Shown here: piece by piece, positions 11,787-22,867 of the stretch | Numbering within the stretch: the stretch's first letter is position 1 | How the letters are laid out: every line of letters starts with the position of its first letter | NCBI GenBank assembly: GCA_963930655.1 | Contig: OZ005618.1 | Span: 6,594,001-6,658,000 of the forward strand | Direction of reading: 5' to 3' | DNA: 64,000 nt | Origin: Myrica gale | Taxonomy: Eukaryota; Streptophyta; Magnoliopsida; Fagales; Myricaceae | Notes under the pieces: model-generated | The model's input: the letters and a program-made list of their open reading frames with translations, nothing else | Told to the model about the DNA's origin: nothing | The model's database searches: none | Position numbers and translations under genes: made by a program

Positions 11787-11945
11787 GAGTATTAAAATTT
11801 TGTGGTGTTAAAGTGGGTGAAAAAGTGAAAGAAAAAAAATGATTTGAATAAATTTTTTATATTTATTATAGTAAAAAAGGATTATTTGATAGAGAGAAAG
11901 AAAGAATATTTTGTAATTATTATATTAGGTAGGGCTAACAAACAC
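11787..11945. mobile_element. MITE family A, copy 2
   Basis: Inverted relative to copy 1. It shows TATTAAAATTTTGTGG at the left, GTGAAAAAGTGAAAG inside, AATTTTTTATATTTATTATAG in the centre and AGAGAGAAAG on the right. It ends in GGGCTAACAAACACC. It lies just downstream of the dioxygenase stop (12,031). Confidence 0.65.
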
Positions 11946-12030
11946 CTTATTTTCCTTATTTTAGATTTCTTTTATATAAAGAGGAGATCACAGGGAAAAG
12001 GAAGACTCAAAAGTCCCCCACTAACATCGC

Positions 12031-14647
12031 TTAAGACGAGGCCTCAGTAAGCTTGAACCTTTCAAGCCCAACCTTATACCCAAGGGTTTTAATGTCTTGT
12101 TGTACTTGTGCTTGGAAGTCACTGTAACTAAAGGGCTTGTACTTGGAGCTTCGAATCACACTGCATTCCTCTGGGAACACGAAGTAGCAGAGTGAGATCC
12201 GCTCACTATGTTCGTTTAGCCTGACTCTGTGTTTGCAATTCTTGTACTCGTCATTGCTCATGGCCTGCAATATTCAAAGAGGCTATTCAATAAACAGGAA
12301 AAGAAGTCATATATATATATAAACTGAATATTCTACAGAATTTTATAATATTGTATGAGACAAAAAATTTTATAATTCTGGTGGTTAATGTCAAGAAAAA
12401 AATGAGTTATTTTAATGCTCTGTTAAAGGACCTGCATCATATCTCCCAGATTAGCAATAAAGGTGTTGGAAATTGATTTAACTTGCAGCCATTCATCGTC
12501 TTTGAGGACTTCAAGACCACCCACTTGGTACTCGTTCAATATGGATAATACAGAGCTGTCTGTGTGCACGTCCAGACCCCATGCAGAGTTAGCCATAGAG
12601 CAGAGTGGGTAGCGGTAAACACGAATAAATCCTGTGGATTCTGATAGTTTGGACTTTGATTGTGCAGGATCCAGACCCAGCTTCGTTGCCATCGCTTCGA
12701 ATATGGTCATAGCAAGTCTAGCCAGGTGCTTTCCGTATTCATCTAGTAGCAGTCTAGAGAAGCACGAAGTGCAGAATTATATGCATAAAAAGAAGTGAAC
12801 CGGATAATATCAAGGAAAAAATTGTAAATAAAATAAGACAAAATTAATTTTGGAATACATGATTATAAATTAATCGATGATCAAGATGGGGTCTTTATTC
12901 CACTGACTGCAGGCTTGAGTGAAATCTATCTAATTAGGAACTAGTAAATTCTGGATATATAGATGCAATTTCAAGTTATACAGAATCACGGACTAAGTAA
13001 ATTGATTTTGGTATCAGAGTGATTCTAAAATATTATTTGCGGATAATGAAGAAGAAAGGGGTGTCGGCCAATTTGCAACTTGTGACTTGTGACTGTCATG
13101 TCAATATTCAGACTTTCGAAGATATTTTTTTAAATAACAAAAATATAATTTATGAATTTGAAATTTTAAGAACTGATTTTATTGTGAACGAAAATATAGG
13201 GCTTATTTTAACGATTTATTAAATAATTTTTGTTTATTAAGCCAAATAATTTGAAACCTAAATAAATAAAATATGAAAATTATTAAAGTTATGTTTATAA
13301 ATTAATTTTTAAAAAAAATTCTGAAAATTAGGGTGAATTAAAAATTTAAGGAGGTAAAGTCATAATTAGCCCCCCATGTTTGGACAAAAATCAAATAGCT
13401 CTCATAACTTTGAATCCAACAATTTAAGACCCATAACTTTCAAAACCTATCAATCTTCGCCTCCGTCTAAATTAGAATATTAGACGTCAGACGGAAAATC
13501 ATAAAAAAGACCAAAATGCCCCTCCAAAATAAAATTACTAAAAATATTAAAAATAATCATTAAAAATAAAAAAAATGATATTTTTAAATAAAACTATTGA
13601 AAGTCTATTTCAATAATCTAATTATTTTTAATTTATTTCTTAAATTTATATTATCTTTATTTATTTTTTAAAATTTCGCCTTAGAGGGGCATTTCGGTCA
13701 TTTTGCATGGTTTTTCGTCGGACTTAAAGTCTGATTTAGACGGGGACAAAGATTGATTGATTTTGAAAGTTATGAGTTAAATTGTTAGATTGAAAGTCAC
13801 AAGAGCTATTTGATTTTTGTCCAAACATAGGGGACTAACTATGACTTTACCCCAAATTTTAATGAATCTTGAGAAACTAAAATTTAGGAATATGATTGAA
13901 GTAATTTTTTTTATATATTTTTGCAATAGAAAAAGATGATCCATAGAAGAGATGATTTTTAAAATTATTTTATTATTATTTTCGACTACATTTTTTAGAT
14001 TAATCAAGTTTGCAAACTAAAATTTTGAAAGAAAAATTTAAACTTTCATTTTTTTATAGATTGTATGGGCCGAGGGGGCATGCCGCCCTTGGCTTCCTCT
14101 GCTAATTCCATGCAACTTTTGCCAACAGGGAACAATAGTCCCCCCTGTATCTACCAAACAAAAAGAAAGAGACGAGTAAATGAGGCGTGTACCTAAATGA
14201 AGCAAGAACAGGGTCTTCAGCTTGCAGTTGCGAGAGATGACCAAGAGGAATATTCAGCCCTTCGACCCAGTTGATATTTTGGGGACCTATCGGTAAGGCT
14301 GCACCGGATGGGGTAAGAGCAGGGGTGCCCCAAAAGTATGAGAAAGGGCTGGTGAAGAGGGCCTGCTTGGTTTCGAAAGGAAGAGAAAAGAGCTTTTTGG
14401 TGTGGTCTCGAAGTTGGCTCAAAAGTGCCGGAGGAACTCCATGGTTGACCAAACGAAAAACACCCCAATCTCTACAAACTTCCCCTAGGTGATCAACGTT
14501 TAAGCACTGGAGATCTATGACTGGTAGAGGGTCCGAATCTGATACCTGGTTGATAACAACAACGTCGTCAGCATCCTGGCCGGTCTGGCGGTTCAACTGG
14601 CGAAAGATAGGAGGGTAGGTCTCAAAGTTCACTTCCGATTCCGACAT
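12031..14647 (-). CDS. 2-oxoglutarate/Fe(II)-dependent dioxygenase, gibberellin-oxidase-like
   Basis: Three exons on the minus strand, 14647-14193, 12753-12432 and 12264-12031, with GT-AG introns and matching phases, give 336 aa. Residues about 41-130 form the DIOX_N domain (PVIDLQCLN..., WGVFRLVNHGVPPALL). The catalytic core holds the iron ligands H215 and D217 (GLDVHTDSSVLSIL) and H271 (CKHRV), and the 2-oxoglutarate-binding R281-x-S283 (ERISLCYF). All key residues are present, so the enzyme is probably active. The overall pattern is closest to gibberellin 2-/20-oxidase-like members of the DOXC class, but the substrate is not determined by sequence. The start is the only ATG ahead of the N-terminal domain in this exon, 14647. 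Intron 1 is 1439 bp and hosts a fold-back transposon (13,353-13,852). Introns separate the protein at positions usual for this class. Confidence 0.9.
13353..13852. mobile_element. Fold-back (Mutator-like) MITE in dioxygenase intron 1
   Basis: About 500 bp with inverted ends of at least 130 bp. The left end reads GGTAAAGTCATAATTAGCCC, then CAAATAGCTCTCATAACTTT, then CCGTCTAAATTAGA. The right end is its diverged reverse complement (TCTGATTTAGACGG ... AAGAGCTATTTG ... AACTATGACTTTACC). The centre is nearly pure A/T. No coding sequence. The target duplication is not resolved (AAATTTAAG-type sequence left, AAATTTTAA right). Confidence 0.75.
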
Positions 14648-15544
14648 GTTTTCAGTCCTGCACCTTACCGGAGAATCTGCTGCTGAATTGCTAAGGCCAC
14701 AAAAGGGAACAAATATATAAGAAACGAAGCGAAGGGGAAACTTCTTCCCTTAGTTTATTGTCTGAGAGGGACCGCATAGCCGTAGCCTACGTCAATTGTC
14801 ATGACACGTTCTCCTGCTCCCTGCCCAGTGCCCACCGTCTTGGCCTAGGTCGAATACATTTAACTCTGGTATAAGTGCCAAAACCAGTCATAAAGCTTTG
14901 AAAGCTTTCTCCTGCTTGATGCTTAATTAGGTGGTGTCCTACCTATATGCTTAAACATGAGGAATGTCTAACAAGCTGGTACTTGATGATTCTTCAATGA
15001 ATACGATTTGGGTAATTAGGTTCTTCACTAATTAAGCCAAGGTTTTCGTTTGATGGGTAATTTATTATCTGACATGTCTAATAGATTTGACAGCACAAAT
15101 CGAATAGAATTTATACCTTTATCTGTCATTTAACTAATTCTGCTATTAGGGTTTAAGAATGTTCTAATTTAGACTGGGTAGACTAGATCAGAAAGTATAC
15201 TATTGATAGAAGTCAGTGAAATTTTTGTAATTAAGAAAAATATTAAAAAAATTTAACGAGCAGAACAGCTCGATCATCCCCTAAAATATTGTTGCCAAAA
15301 AAAGAAAAAGAAAAAGAATATATATATATATATATATATGGTGAGAGATTTGTGAACTGAAAATGTGTTGTAGGATAAGAGTTGTCCGTGTATCAAGTTG
15401 GAATCACTATGTTGAGTTAGAACTATGTATAGCCTGCGAAACTAGGACAATAAAACAGACAACAGATTCCGTTGCTAGTGCTCAAATCAAGCGGGACAAA
15501 CATTTTCACTCATTACTGGAGAGAGTAATACAAAGAGCCTGTTA
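14648..15544. promoter_or_regulatory. 5' flank of the dioxygenase gene
   Basis: Upstream of the minus-strand dioxygenase. It contains a (TA)n tract at about 15,319-15,340 and otherwise unremarkable AT-rich DNA. No gene is seen. The regulatory role is inferred from position. Confidence 0.35.
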
Positions 15545-15790
15545 CTTTGTAAAAATATTTTAGAGTAAAATAGGATTCAATAAAATTTACAAACATAATA
15601 TTCAAAATCTCAAAAATTCTTACACAAACACCAATATTTTTTACACAATCTTTAACAATTTTTTACACAAATTTTAATATATATTTTTTTTTAAAAATTA
15701 TAACAAATATTTTCTCTTTATACTTTTTAATCTAACTCCAATATTTTTTTATTAAACAATTATATCAAATCATCTCTCTCTACACATTTG
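15545..15790. mobile_element. MITE family B, copy 1
   Basis: AT-rich element containing ordered motifs: AAATTTACAAACATAATATT, then ACACAAACACCAATATTTTT, then TATTTTCTCTTTATAC, then CAATTATATCAAATCATC. The same motif order occurs at 26,158-26,455, 61,600-61,985 and, inverted, 36,625-36,985. No coding capacity. Confidence 0.6.
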
Positions 15791-16484
15791 TCAAGGACAA
15801 TGAAATAGACAACAGATCATTACGTTGTCTGTACTCAAAGCGAGCGTGAACATATATTTTCACTCACCACAAGAGAGAGTAATACAAATTTTTATATCCC
15901 CTGAGAAAATTCGAAAAGCTTTCACATTGCAAATCTCAAGAATAACAACAACCAAAGGGGTTAGTTGCTCCTAATCAGGTGGTGTCCTGCCTAAACGTGG
16001 AGAACATGAAAAATGATAATGACATTTGAAAATGGGCATAGTTAATTCGTTGAAGTTTGGAAAAGGATAGGACCTTGGTGATCAAGTTTTTCGTCTTATA
16101 TTAGTATCTAATTGGTCTAATAATTTGACAAGAGATAATTAATACAGGTATTTAGAATTTAACTCAGTTTTATTAAGGTTCTAAAATGTCCTCCAGTCCT
16201 CTCATTACCGATGTGGGTAATGAGTAAAAATGCAAAAAAAAAAAAAATAACGAGCTTGGCCCGAAGTATCTGACCTAACTTTGCCAATTAGAAATCCTCG
16301 AATATGCTGACATCAATGTGTTGGTTCAATGGACCTGCGAATGCTAGGACAATGAAAGCGACACAATGGACTTGTGGTACTCAAAAGTCAAAACAATTGA
16401 ATAACTATGTTTCGAACGTTTTCAAATTTTCATACTTATTTTTTTTTCATCAATTTTAATACATTTTTATTAATTTTAGAGCAT

Positions 16485-16650
16485 GTTCGTTTAAACAAAA
16501 TCTTCAAGATTTTTTTGAATTTTCAGAATATAAAAATTCTACAACCAAACATCATTTTTAACACTACATAAAAATAACTAAAATATGCATACCAATAAAG
16601 TTAATATCACCTAAAAATTCTCAAAAAACTTCCTAACCGAACACCCTCTT
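16485..16650. mobile_element. MITE family C, copy 1
   Basis: Starts GAGCATGTTCGTTTAAAC and ends CTAACCGAACACCCTC, with ATTCTACAACCAAACATCAT and GCATACCAATAAAGTTAA inside. A near-identical arrangement lies at 35,046-35,232, and a diverged inverted copy at about 17,905-18,072. Confidence 0.6.
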
Positions 16651-17013
16651 AATAATTTTTTACGAATTCTAACAACTTTTAACACATTTTTTTATCAATC
16701 ACAATAAAATCTACACTATTTTAAAAAAATATATAAATACAAAAAATTATTTTAAAATCTAAACCAGATGTTCTTTCCTCTTTGTTTTCTTTGCTACCAA
16801 GTTCACCGACAATAAATTACTGCCCCTTAAAATAATACCGGGATCTTTCACTGTCATCTTTTTCTCCTCAACTTGGGCTGGGCTGGGCTGGGCTGCGGCA
16901 ACACGAGACATCTGTAGAAAAGGTTTCGGCCTATTTGGGCCCATAGAAGGAAAGGAGATTAGTCCGGGGTCGATATCTTAAAAAGCCTAGCCCGTACTCC
17001 ATTTCTACATTTA

Positions 17014-17206
17014 GGCTGCGTTTGCGTCTTAAAATTTTACACACTCTAAAATTTTAACACAATAAAAAATTACAATATAATTTCTCTCTCCCCCCATCAA
17101 ATCACTACTATTCACTACAAAAAAATATAAAAAATTACCTCTCTCTTCACTTTTTCACTGAACCCAATACCTAAAATTTTAACAACACTAAAATTTTAGT
17201 CGACCA
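17014..17206. mobile_element. MITE family A, copy 3
   Basis: Begins GCTGCGTTTGCGTCTTAAAA and ends with AAAATTTTAGTCGACCAG. It contains TTCACTACAAAAAAATATAA and ATCTCTC/CTCTTCACTTTTTCACT motifs of family A. It lies directly upstream of the inferred PHF5A first exon. Confidence 0.6.
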
Positions 17207-17214
17207 GCCCTTAC

Positions 17215-17342
17215 TCTCGATTGTTCTGACGTATTCTTTCTTCAACATCTCTACTTCCTCTCTTCGCGTCTGCTTCAGTATTACCAAAGGTGCGGGACAG
17301 AGTTGTTCACCCTCGGTGCATCACAGAGCTTTCTAGGCGCAG
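17215..17342 (+). other. Inferred 5'UTR exon of PHF5A
   Basis: A pyrimidine-rich, moderately GC-rich stretch ending TAGGCGCAG followed by GTTAGT, a good splice donor. The next good acceptor next to a coding start is TTGTTTCAG at 21,692-21,700, seven bases before the PHF5A ATG. PHF5A is a single coding exon, so a distant non-coding leader exon is plausible. This is inference; a transcript is needed to prove it. Confidence 0.35.
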
Positions 17343-18281
17343 GTTAGTTGAAGATTTAGTTCTTGTTTTTCTTGTGCTCTTTTGTTTCTGTTTTTACTTT
17401 TAGCCCTAACTCACCTTTCAACTCTAACGCTAGCCAATCTTTTCGTTCGTTCGTTCGAGCCGCTTTCCCTACCTTCTCTCATCTCTCTCTCTCAAAACAA
17501 CTTCGTAGAGGGAGACTCGAGCAGCACCGTGTAACAACTCTCTTTTGTGGTGTTTGTTTCTTAAGAAAATTGTAAAGAAAGACAATGGGCTAGATTTCCA
17601 ATCTCCCGGTACTTGCATTCCAAATTCTGTAAAATATGGGCTTTCTTAACAATTCATCGCTCGCAGTCCATTCTAACAAAATAACAAACTCGGTGGAAAA
17701 GGGCGCAGATTTCCGGTTGGCTTTGATCCTACGTCTTTTTCCATTCTATTTTCGTTTGCATTTAAAGCCGATTTGAAGTCGAGCCTAACCATCCAAATGA
17801 GCCGATTTGAAGTCCGGCCGATCTTGCTCGTCTTGGATGGCTAGGCTCAAAACTCGACCTTAGTTGATTTTAGTTGAGCCGAACTCGAATAACATGGGAG
17901 GTTAGTTTTCGTGAGATATTTAGAATTTGAGTTTTTTTGAGAATTTTTAGGTGACGATGGAGTTTATTGGTATAAATAAGCGTAGAAATTGTTGACTTGT
18001 ATTGGTATTTAATATGTTCTGTTTGTAAATTTTAGAATTTATGTGAATCCTAAAATACTTGTCAAAACAAACCTCTTCCATTTCTAAAGCTGGATTCGAG
18101 TTCAAACGGAGCTCGAGCAACTGTATTCTCTAGGCGAGACGAGTTCGAGCTGCCAGCACTCAACTCAGCTTGATTACAGCCAAAAGTACCCTGTAATTGT
18201 TTCATGTATTGCGTGGGTTGGAATAGTTTAGGTCTTATCGCATCTGGTTCTCGACGGGTTATTCGTTTTTCATGTAAGCAC

Positions 18282-20561
18282 AGTATCGGCGGAACCAGGT
18301 CAGGGTGAACAGGGGCCCCGACTCTGGTTGGTTATGCCAAATGAAACTTTTTTGTTTTTGTTTTGCCCCTTATGAGCCCAAGCCCGCCCCCTTGGCCCGC
18401 TCAAAGACTGAAGCCTGCCCCACATTGAATATGTTAGCTTGAATTTGGATGATTGTTTAGTTAGCTTGAATTAATGATTGTGAATTTGTTAATTTTTAGA
18501 TTAAATTGATTGATGAATTTTACTTTGTTTTGTTTAGATAATGGATAAGTTTTGACAAAAAAATCAGCTAGCGTGGAGTCGTCTAATACTCCTAACGTAA
18601 CTACTGCTTCTGAATTGGATACTAGTTCGAAAAGATCTCGTGTTTTGTTTAGTTTGGATGATATTGTTGCTGACCCAGGATTAGGTAAACCCATTGAAGA
18701 ATATGATGCGGTTTTAGATTGCATTAGTTTTCTTTTGGGGCAATGATTAACTTTTCATGGTCATGATGAGTCCGAGAGTTCAATGAGAAATGACAATTTT
18801 CTTGAGCTTTTGGAATGGTACAATGAAACGGTTGCTAATACAATTCGGCTTAATGCTCCTGGAAACAACCAAATGATTTCTCCAAAAACATGGTGAATGC
18901 TGCTGCAGCGGAGACCAACGAGATAAGTCATTGAAGGAACATATTGCAGTGGTTTTGAGATATGTGAACAAACGTAGACAGGCGATTGAAAGGTTTCTTG
19001 GCGTGGAACGTGTTACTGACACTTGCTCTCAATATTTAAAAAATGCTATAGGCAAATTGTTTGCAAGACACGAGTTATTAATATCTAAATTGAGAGGTCA
19101 AAAGTGTGATGGAGCATCAAATATTTGAGGCGAGTTCAATGTGTTGAAGTCACTCATTTGAGGGACAATCCTTCTGCTACCTAAATTCAATTGACTATTG
19201 TGGCTATTTCAAAAAATAACTTGCAAGTTGATGATTTTTTTAATTACACTTATTTGATTGTGGATATGGTCAGAGCTCATTCTAAAAGGAAATATACTCT
19301 TCTACAAAGTCAACGTGAGAAGATAGTGGAGCTGTTGGATAAGGGAGAGATTTCTAGTGGAAGGGGCAGAAATCAAGGAACTAGTCTGGCACGACCAGGT
19401 GATACTCGTTGGGTTCATACCACGTTACAATAATCCGTCTCTTCTCTATGCGGTCATCAGTGTTGGATGTGTTTGAAAATGTAAGAGAGGATGACACTTG
19501 CTTAGAACAAATATCCATGGTTCTGAGTATGATGGATCAGATGCAAAGCTTCGAGTTTGTATTCACTATGCATTTGATGAGGAATATAATGAGAATTACG
19601 AATGAATTGTCATAGACCGTACATCGAAATGATAAAGACATTGTTACTGCTATGACTTTGGTTGAAGCTGTGAAGCGTCAGTTGCAGGATTTGAGGAAGA
19701 TAGAGTGGAATGCTTTTTTGGAAGAAGTGAACTTTTTGTGAATAATTTTATCATTGTGCCCAACATGGAAGACATTATACCAACTTACGGTCGTCTGAGG
19801 CGTGGAAGACAAACAATTACTTATTAGGATCATTTCGCGTGGAAGTATTTTACCAAATTATTGATTTGATCGCTCAGGAGATGAATTATCGTTTCACAGA
19901 AGTAAGTACGGAGTTACTTCTTTGCATAGCTTGTTTGGATCCAAGGAACTCATTCTCAGTGTTTGGATCATGCTAAGTTACTTCGTCTTGCTGAGCTTTA
20001 TCCAGAAGATTTCTCAGCAGTTGATCGCATGATACTTAGAGATCAACTTCACACTTACATTTATGATGTGAGAAATAATGATGTTTTTTCTAGGCTTCAA
20101 GATATTAAAGGTATTGCTGTGAAGATAGTTGAGACAAGAAAACATACTCTATATCCATTAGTTTATCTACTTATTGAGTTGGCGTCGGTCTTATCAGTTG
20201 CAATTGCAACCGTTGAGAAAATGTTCTCTGCGATGAAGATTATCAACTCTGAGTTGCGTAATAAGATGAAAGATGACTAGATGAATGATAGAATGGTAAT
20301 ATACATCGAGAGAGAATTTTGAAATTATTGAGAACGAAGTAATTTTGCAACGTTTTCAAAAGATGCAAACCCGTAATATTTAATTGTCACCTCTCAATCT
20401 CAACAAATAGTACTATACGTGTATTTCAATATTTTTAATATTTTGTCTTTAATTTTTGATATTTTAACTCTAGACACTTTTTTGCATTACGTATGATTTT
20501 TTTTTTGTCATTTCGCCTTAAAAGTTCGCTTCCCTTCAAATTGGGTCTTGGTTCCACCACT
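18282..20561 (+). mobile_element. hAT element with degenerate ZMYM1/TTF-type transposase
   Basis: A 2.28-kb element flanked by a perfect 8-bp duplication GTAAGCAC (18,274-18,281 and 20,562-20,569), as expected for hAT. The ends are AGTATCGGCGGAACCAGG and, inverted, AGTGGTGGAACCAAGACC. On the plus strand broken pieces of a zinc-finger/hAT transposase are seen: ADPGLGKPIEEYD (about 18,670), FLGVERVTDT and KLRGQKCDGASNI (18,990-19,128), GEISSGRGRNQ and RPGDTRW (19,340-19,420), TELLLCIACLDPRNSF (about 19,905), and the C-terminal PLVYLLIELASVLSVAIATV (about 20,155). Several stops and frameshifts separate them, so it is not autonomous. It is related to the element at 40,099-42,157. Confidence 0.9.
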
Positions 20562-20569
20562 GTAAGCAC

Positions 20570-21700
20570 TAACCATAGGATGAGCATCTGGTGTTTGATG
20601 AATTGAGCTAGAGAATTTGTGAGGTATGATATAGTTGTCCTCGGATTATCGTGGACTGAATATAAGTTGCTAGATGGAGTTTAAGAGTTGTCGAGGAAAG
20701 ACAGGGGAAGAAGCCGGTATGAATGATTCAGGGCTGCGTGGAGTTTTTGTTGGAATCAGTGCTGCAATTATTTTGTCTCTGATCTTGTTAGGTTTCTAGG
20801 ACTCTTGATAATTTGATTTGAGAAAAACATTTGGGTGTTTAATGAACTTTCTGTCATATGTGATTTGATGGTGGCCCATGTATCAGTAACCTGCATGTTG
20901 TGGTTCATTTGCAGTCCAATTTGTATAGCTCTGTTTTGTTCGTATCTATCATTGGTTGTATCTTGACATTGGTTCCGGAAACATAAGCATTGAGAGTCGG
21001 ACGTAGATAAACTGGACTTAGGCTTATTTGAACCAAATATTAGGGTAGTCCTTGGAGTTCATACATCGCTTGGAACCAGAGGACCAGAGAACAATCTGGT
21101 TTGCCAGTAGTGGCCGAAAATTCAGGTGGTTTAAGGTTGAAGTTCTGAGTAGGCTGCACTTGTGTTATATGGACCGATGGACAAGAAAAAAGTTGTTCCT
21201 GCATGTCTCATATAAGTTTGTATTATAGGATGGATTCTAAAAGAACATGGAAATTCTTACACTATATTTGAGGATGTGATATGTCTCGGTTTTAAGGTCC
21301 CCATAGGCGTAAGTACTTTCTATGCGTATAAATTCTGACACTTCCAATTTTGCTTGACTAAAATCTACAAAATGTAGGTTCGATTGAATTAGTGGGAGGC
21401 AAAATTGGAGATTTCCTTGAGAGCGGTGGTGATGTCGTCAATAGGCAGTTATCTAATCCGAGCTGTTGGTGTTGCTCAGTGTATTTCTGATGCTAGGCAT
21501 TAATATCCCATGTGTGGATTTTGTTCTTATTTATAAATGGAGATTCTGATTTTTTAAAGGATTGTTTATAATGTCTTCTTTACTTTTGGTTTATACGTGA
21601 GCTTTTCTGTGTTCCTGCTGATATGTTCAGAAACATGCCATGCAGGGATCTTTGCACACTTTTGTACATAGTCCCATCCAGGAACAAGGAACTTGTTTCA
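20570..21700. other. Putative remainder of the PHF5A 5'UTR intron
   Basis: No coding sequence with a recognisable domain. The stretch is T-rich, as plant introns often are, and ends at the acceptor TTGTTTCAG at 21,692-21,700. Assignment to an intron is inferred. Confidence 0.35.
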
Positions 21701-21706
21701 GAAAGC

Positions 21707-22039
21707 ATGGCGAAGCATCATCCAGATTTGATTATGTGCCGTAAGCAGCCAGGAATTGCCATTGGACGACTTTGTGAGAAATGCGACGGGAAGTGTGTAA
21801 TCTGCGACTCCTACGTGCGCCCTTGCACACTTGTGCGAGTTTGTGATGAATGCAACTATGGTTCCTTTCAGGGTCGCTGTGTCATCTGTGGAGGAGTGGG
21901 GATTTCTGATGCCTATTACTGCAAAGAGTGTACCCAGCAGGAGAAAGATAGGGATGGATGTCCGAAAATTGTTAATTTAGGAAGTGCAAAAACAGACCTC
22001 TTTTATGAACGCAAGAAATATGGTTTTAAGAAAAGATGA
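21707..22039 (+). CDS. PHF5A: PHF5A/Rds3-like SF3b subunit (U2 snRNP splicing factor)
   Basis: An intact single-exon frame of 110 aa starting [14 protein letters not shown] and ending [11 protein letters not shown], the normal length and near-invariant sequence of this eukaryotic protein. It is a small zinc-binding knot in the SF3b complex that helps U2 snRNP recognise the intron branch point in the nucleus. Paired cysteines are present throughout ([28 protein letters not shown]). An upstream in-frame extension exists but is not conserved; the start is set at 21,707 because the acceptor TTGTTTCAG lies just before it and family members begin MAKHHPDL. A truncated second copy lies at 29,229-29,443. 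The gene is very likely functional. Confidence 0.96.
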   Translation: MAKHHPDLIMCRKQPGIAIGRLCEKCDGKCVICDSYVRPCTLVRVCDECNYGSFQGRCVICGGVGISDAYYCKECTQQEKDRDGCPKIVNLGSAKTDLFYERKKYGFKKR

Positions 22040-22867
22040 CGAGCAGAGGGTAGACATGTCTGGTGCTTTTTAAACTGCCTGCTTTCTCTGTTTCTGTATT
22101 TGAGATGATGAACTCATTGATATGTTGGAACAGATAGATGGGGAGCACATATGCTGCACTTTTTACACTGCTCTTATGTACTAAAATATCCATGAAGTTG
22201 ACAAATTTTGAAGTGTTAGAACTCTGTTCCACTCTTTGAGTGTATGTTTTTCAGACTTCATACCGTGTTTTTTTTTCCTTGATGACTTTACCATGTTTTC
22301 ATGTGCTGAGGTCTATTTTGTTTTCATTTCCTAGGCTTTCACCAAGGTACTACCCTCTACTTATTAAGTAAAAGGGGTTGACCAAAAGTTCAGGTCTTGC
22401 TCTTGCGTAATGTTCTGTTCCTGACTCAGGTCTGTATTTTCCTGTACTTTTTTTTGGGAAGAAAAATTACTACTTGGTATATTGAGGGAATGCAGGCCTC
22501 CCTTTATATATCTTCTAATTTAGATATTTTTTTTAGGAAATGGAAACTCCATTCAAATTTAGATATAGTTCAGGATGGCATTAATAAAATCGGTTAGATT
22601 CTTGTTATATAATTAACGATGAAATCTGGATGGATACGCCTATAATTCAGACTTATGCTGGCTTCCAGCGTACGTGGCGTTATCCTTCGGGAAGGGCAGT
22701 CGTGCACCAAACATCAGTGATCCATGCGTCAAAAATGGGAAGCCATTTGTCATACCAGTAGATAGGTGGTGCTTTTCCCGCACACATAGAATGGATAGCC
22801 ATCAGCGGCCGGATTTGAACAGAGTTTCTGCAAGATAGGCCGGAGAATTTGAAAGACAGAAAGGATC

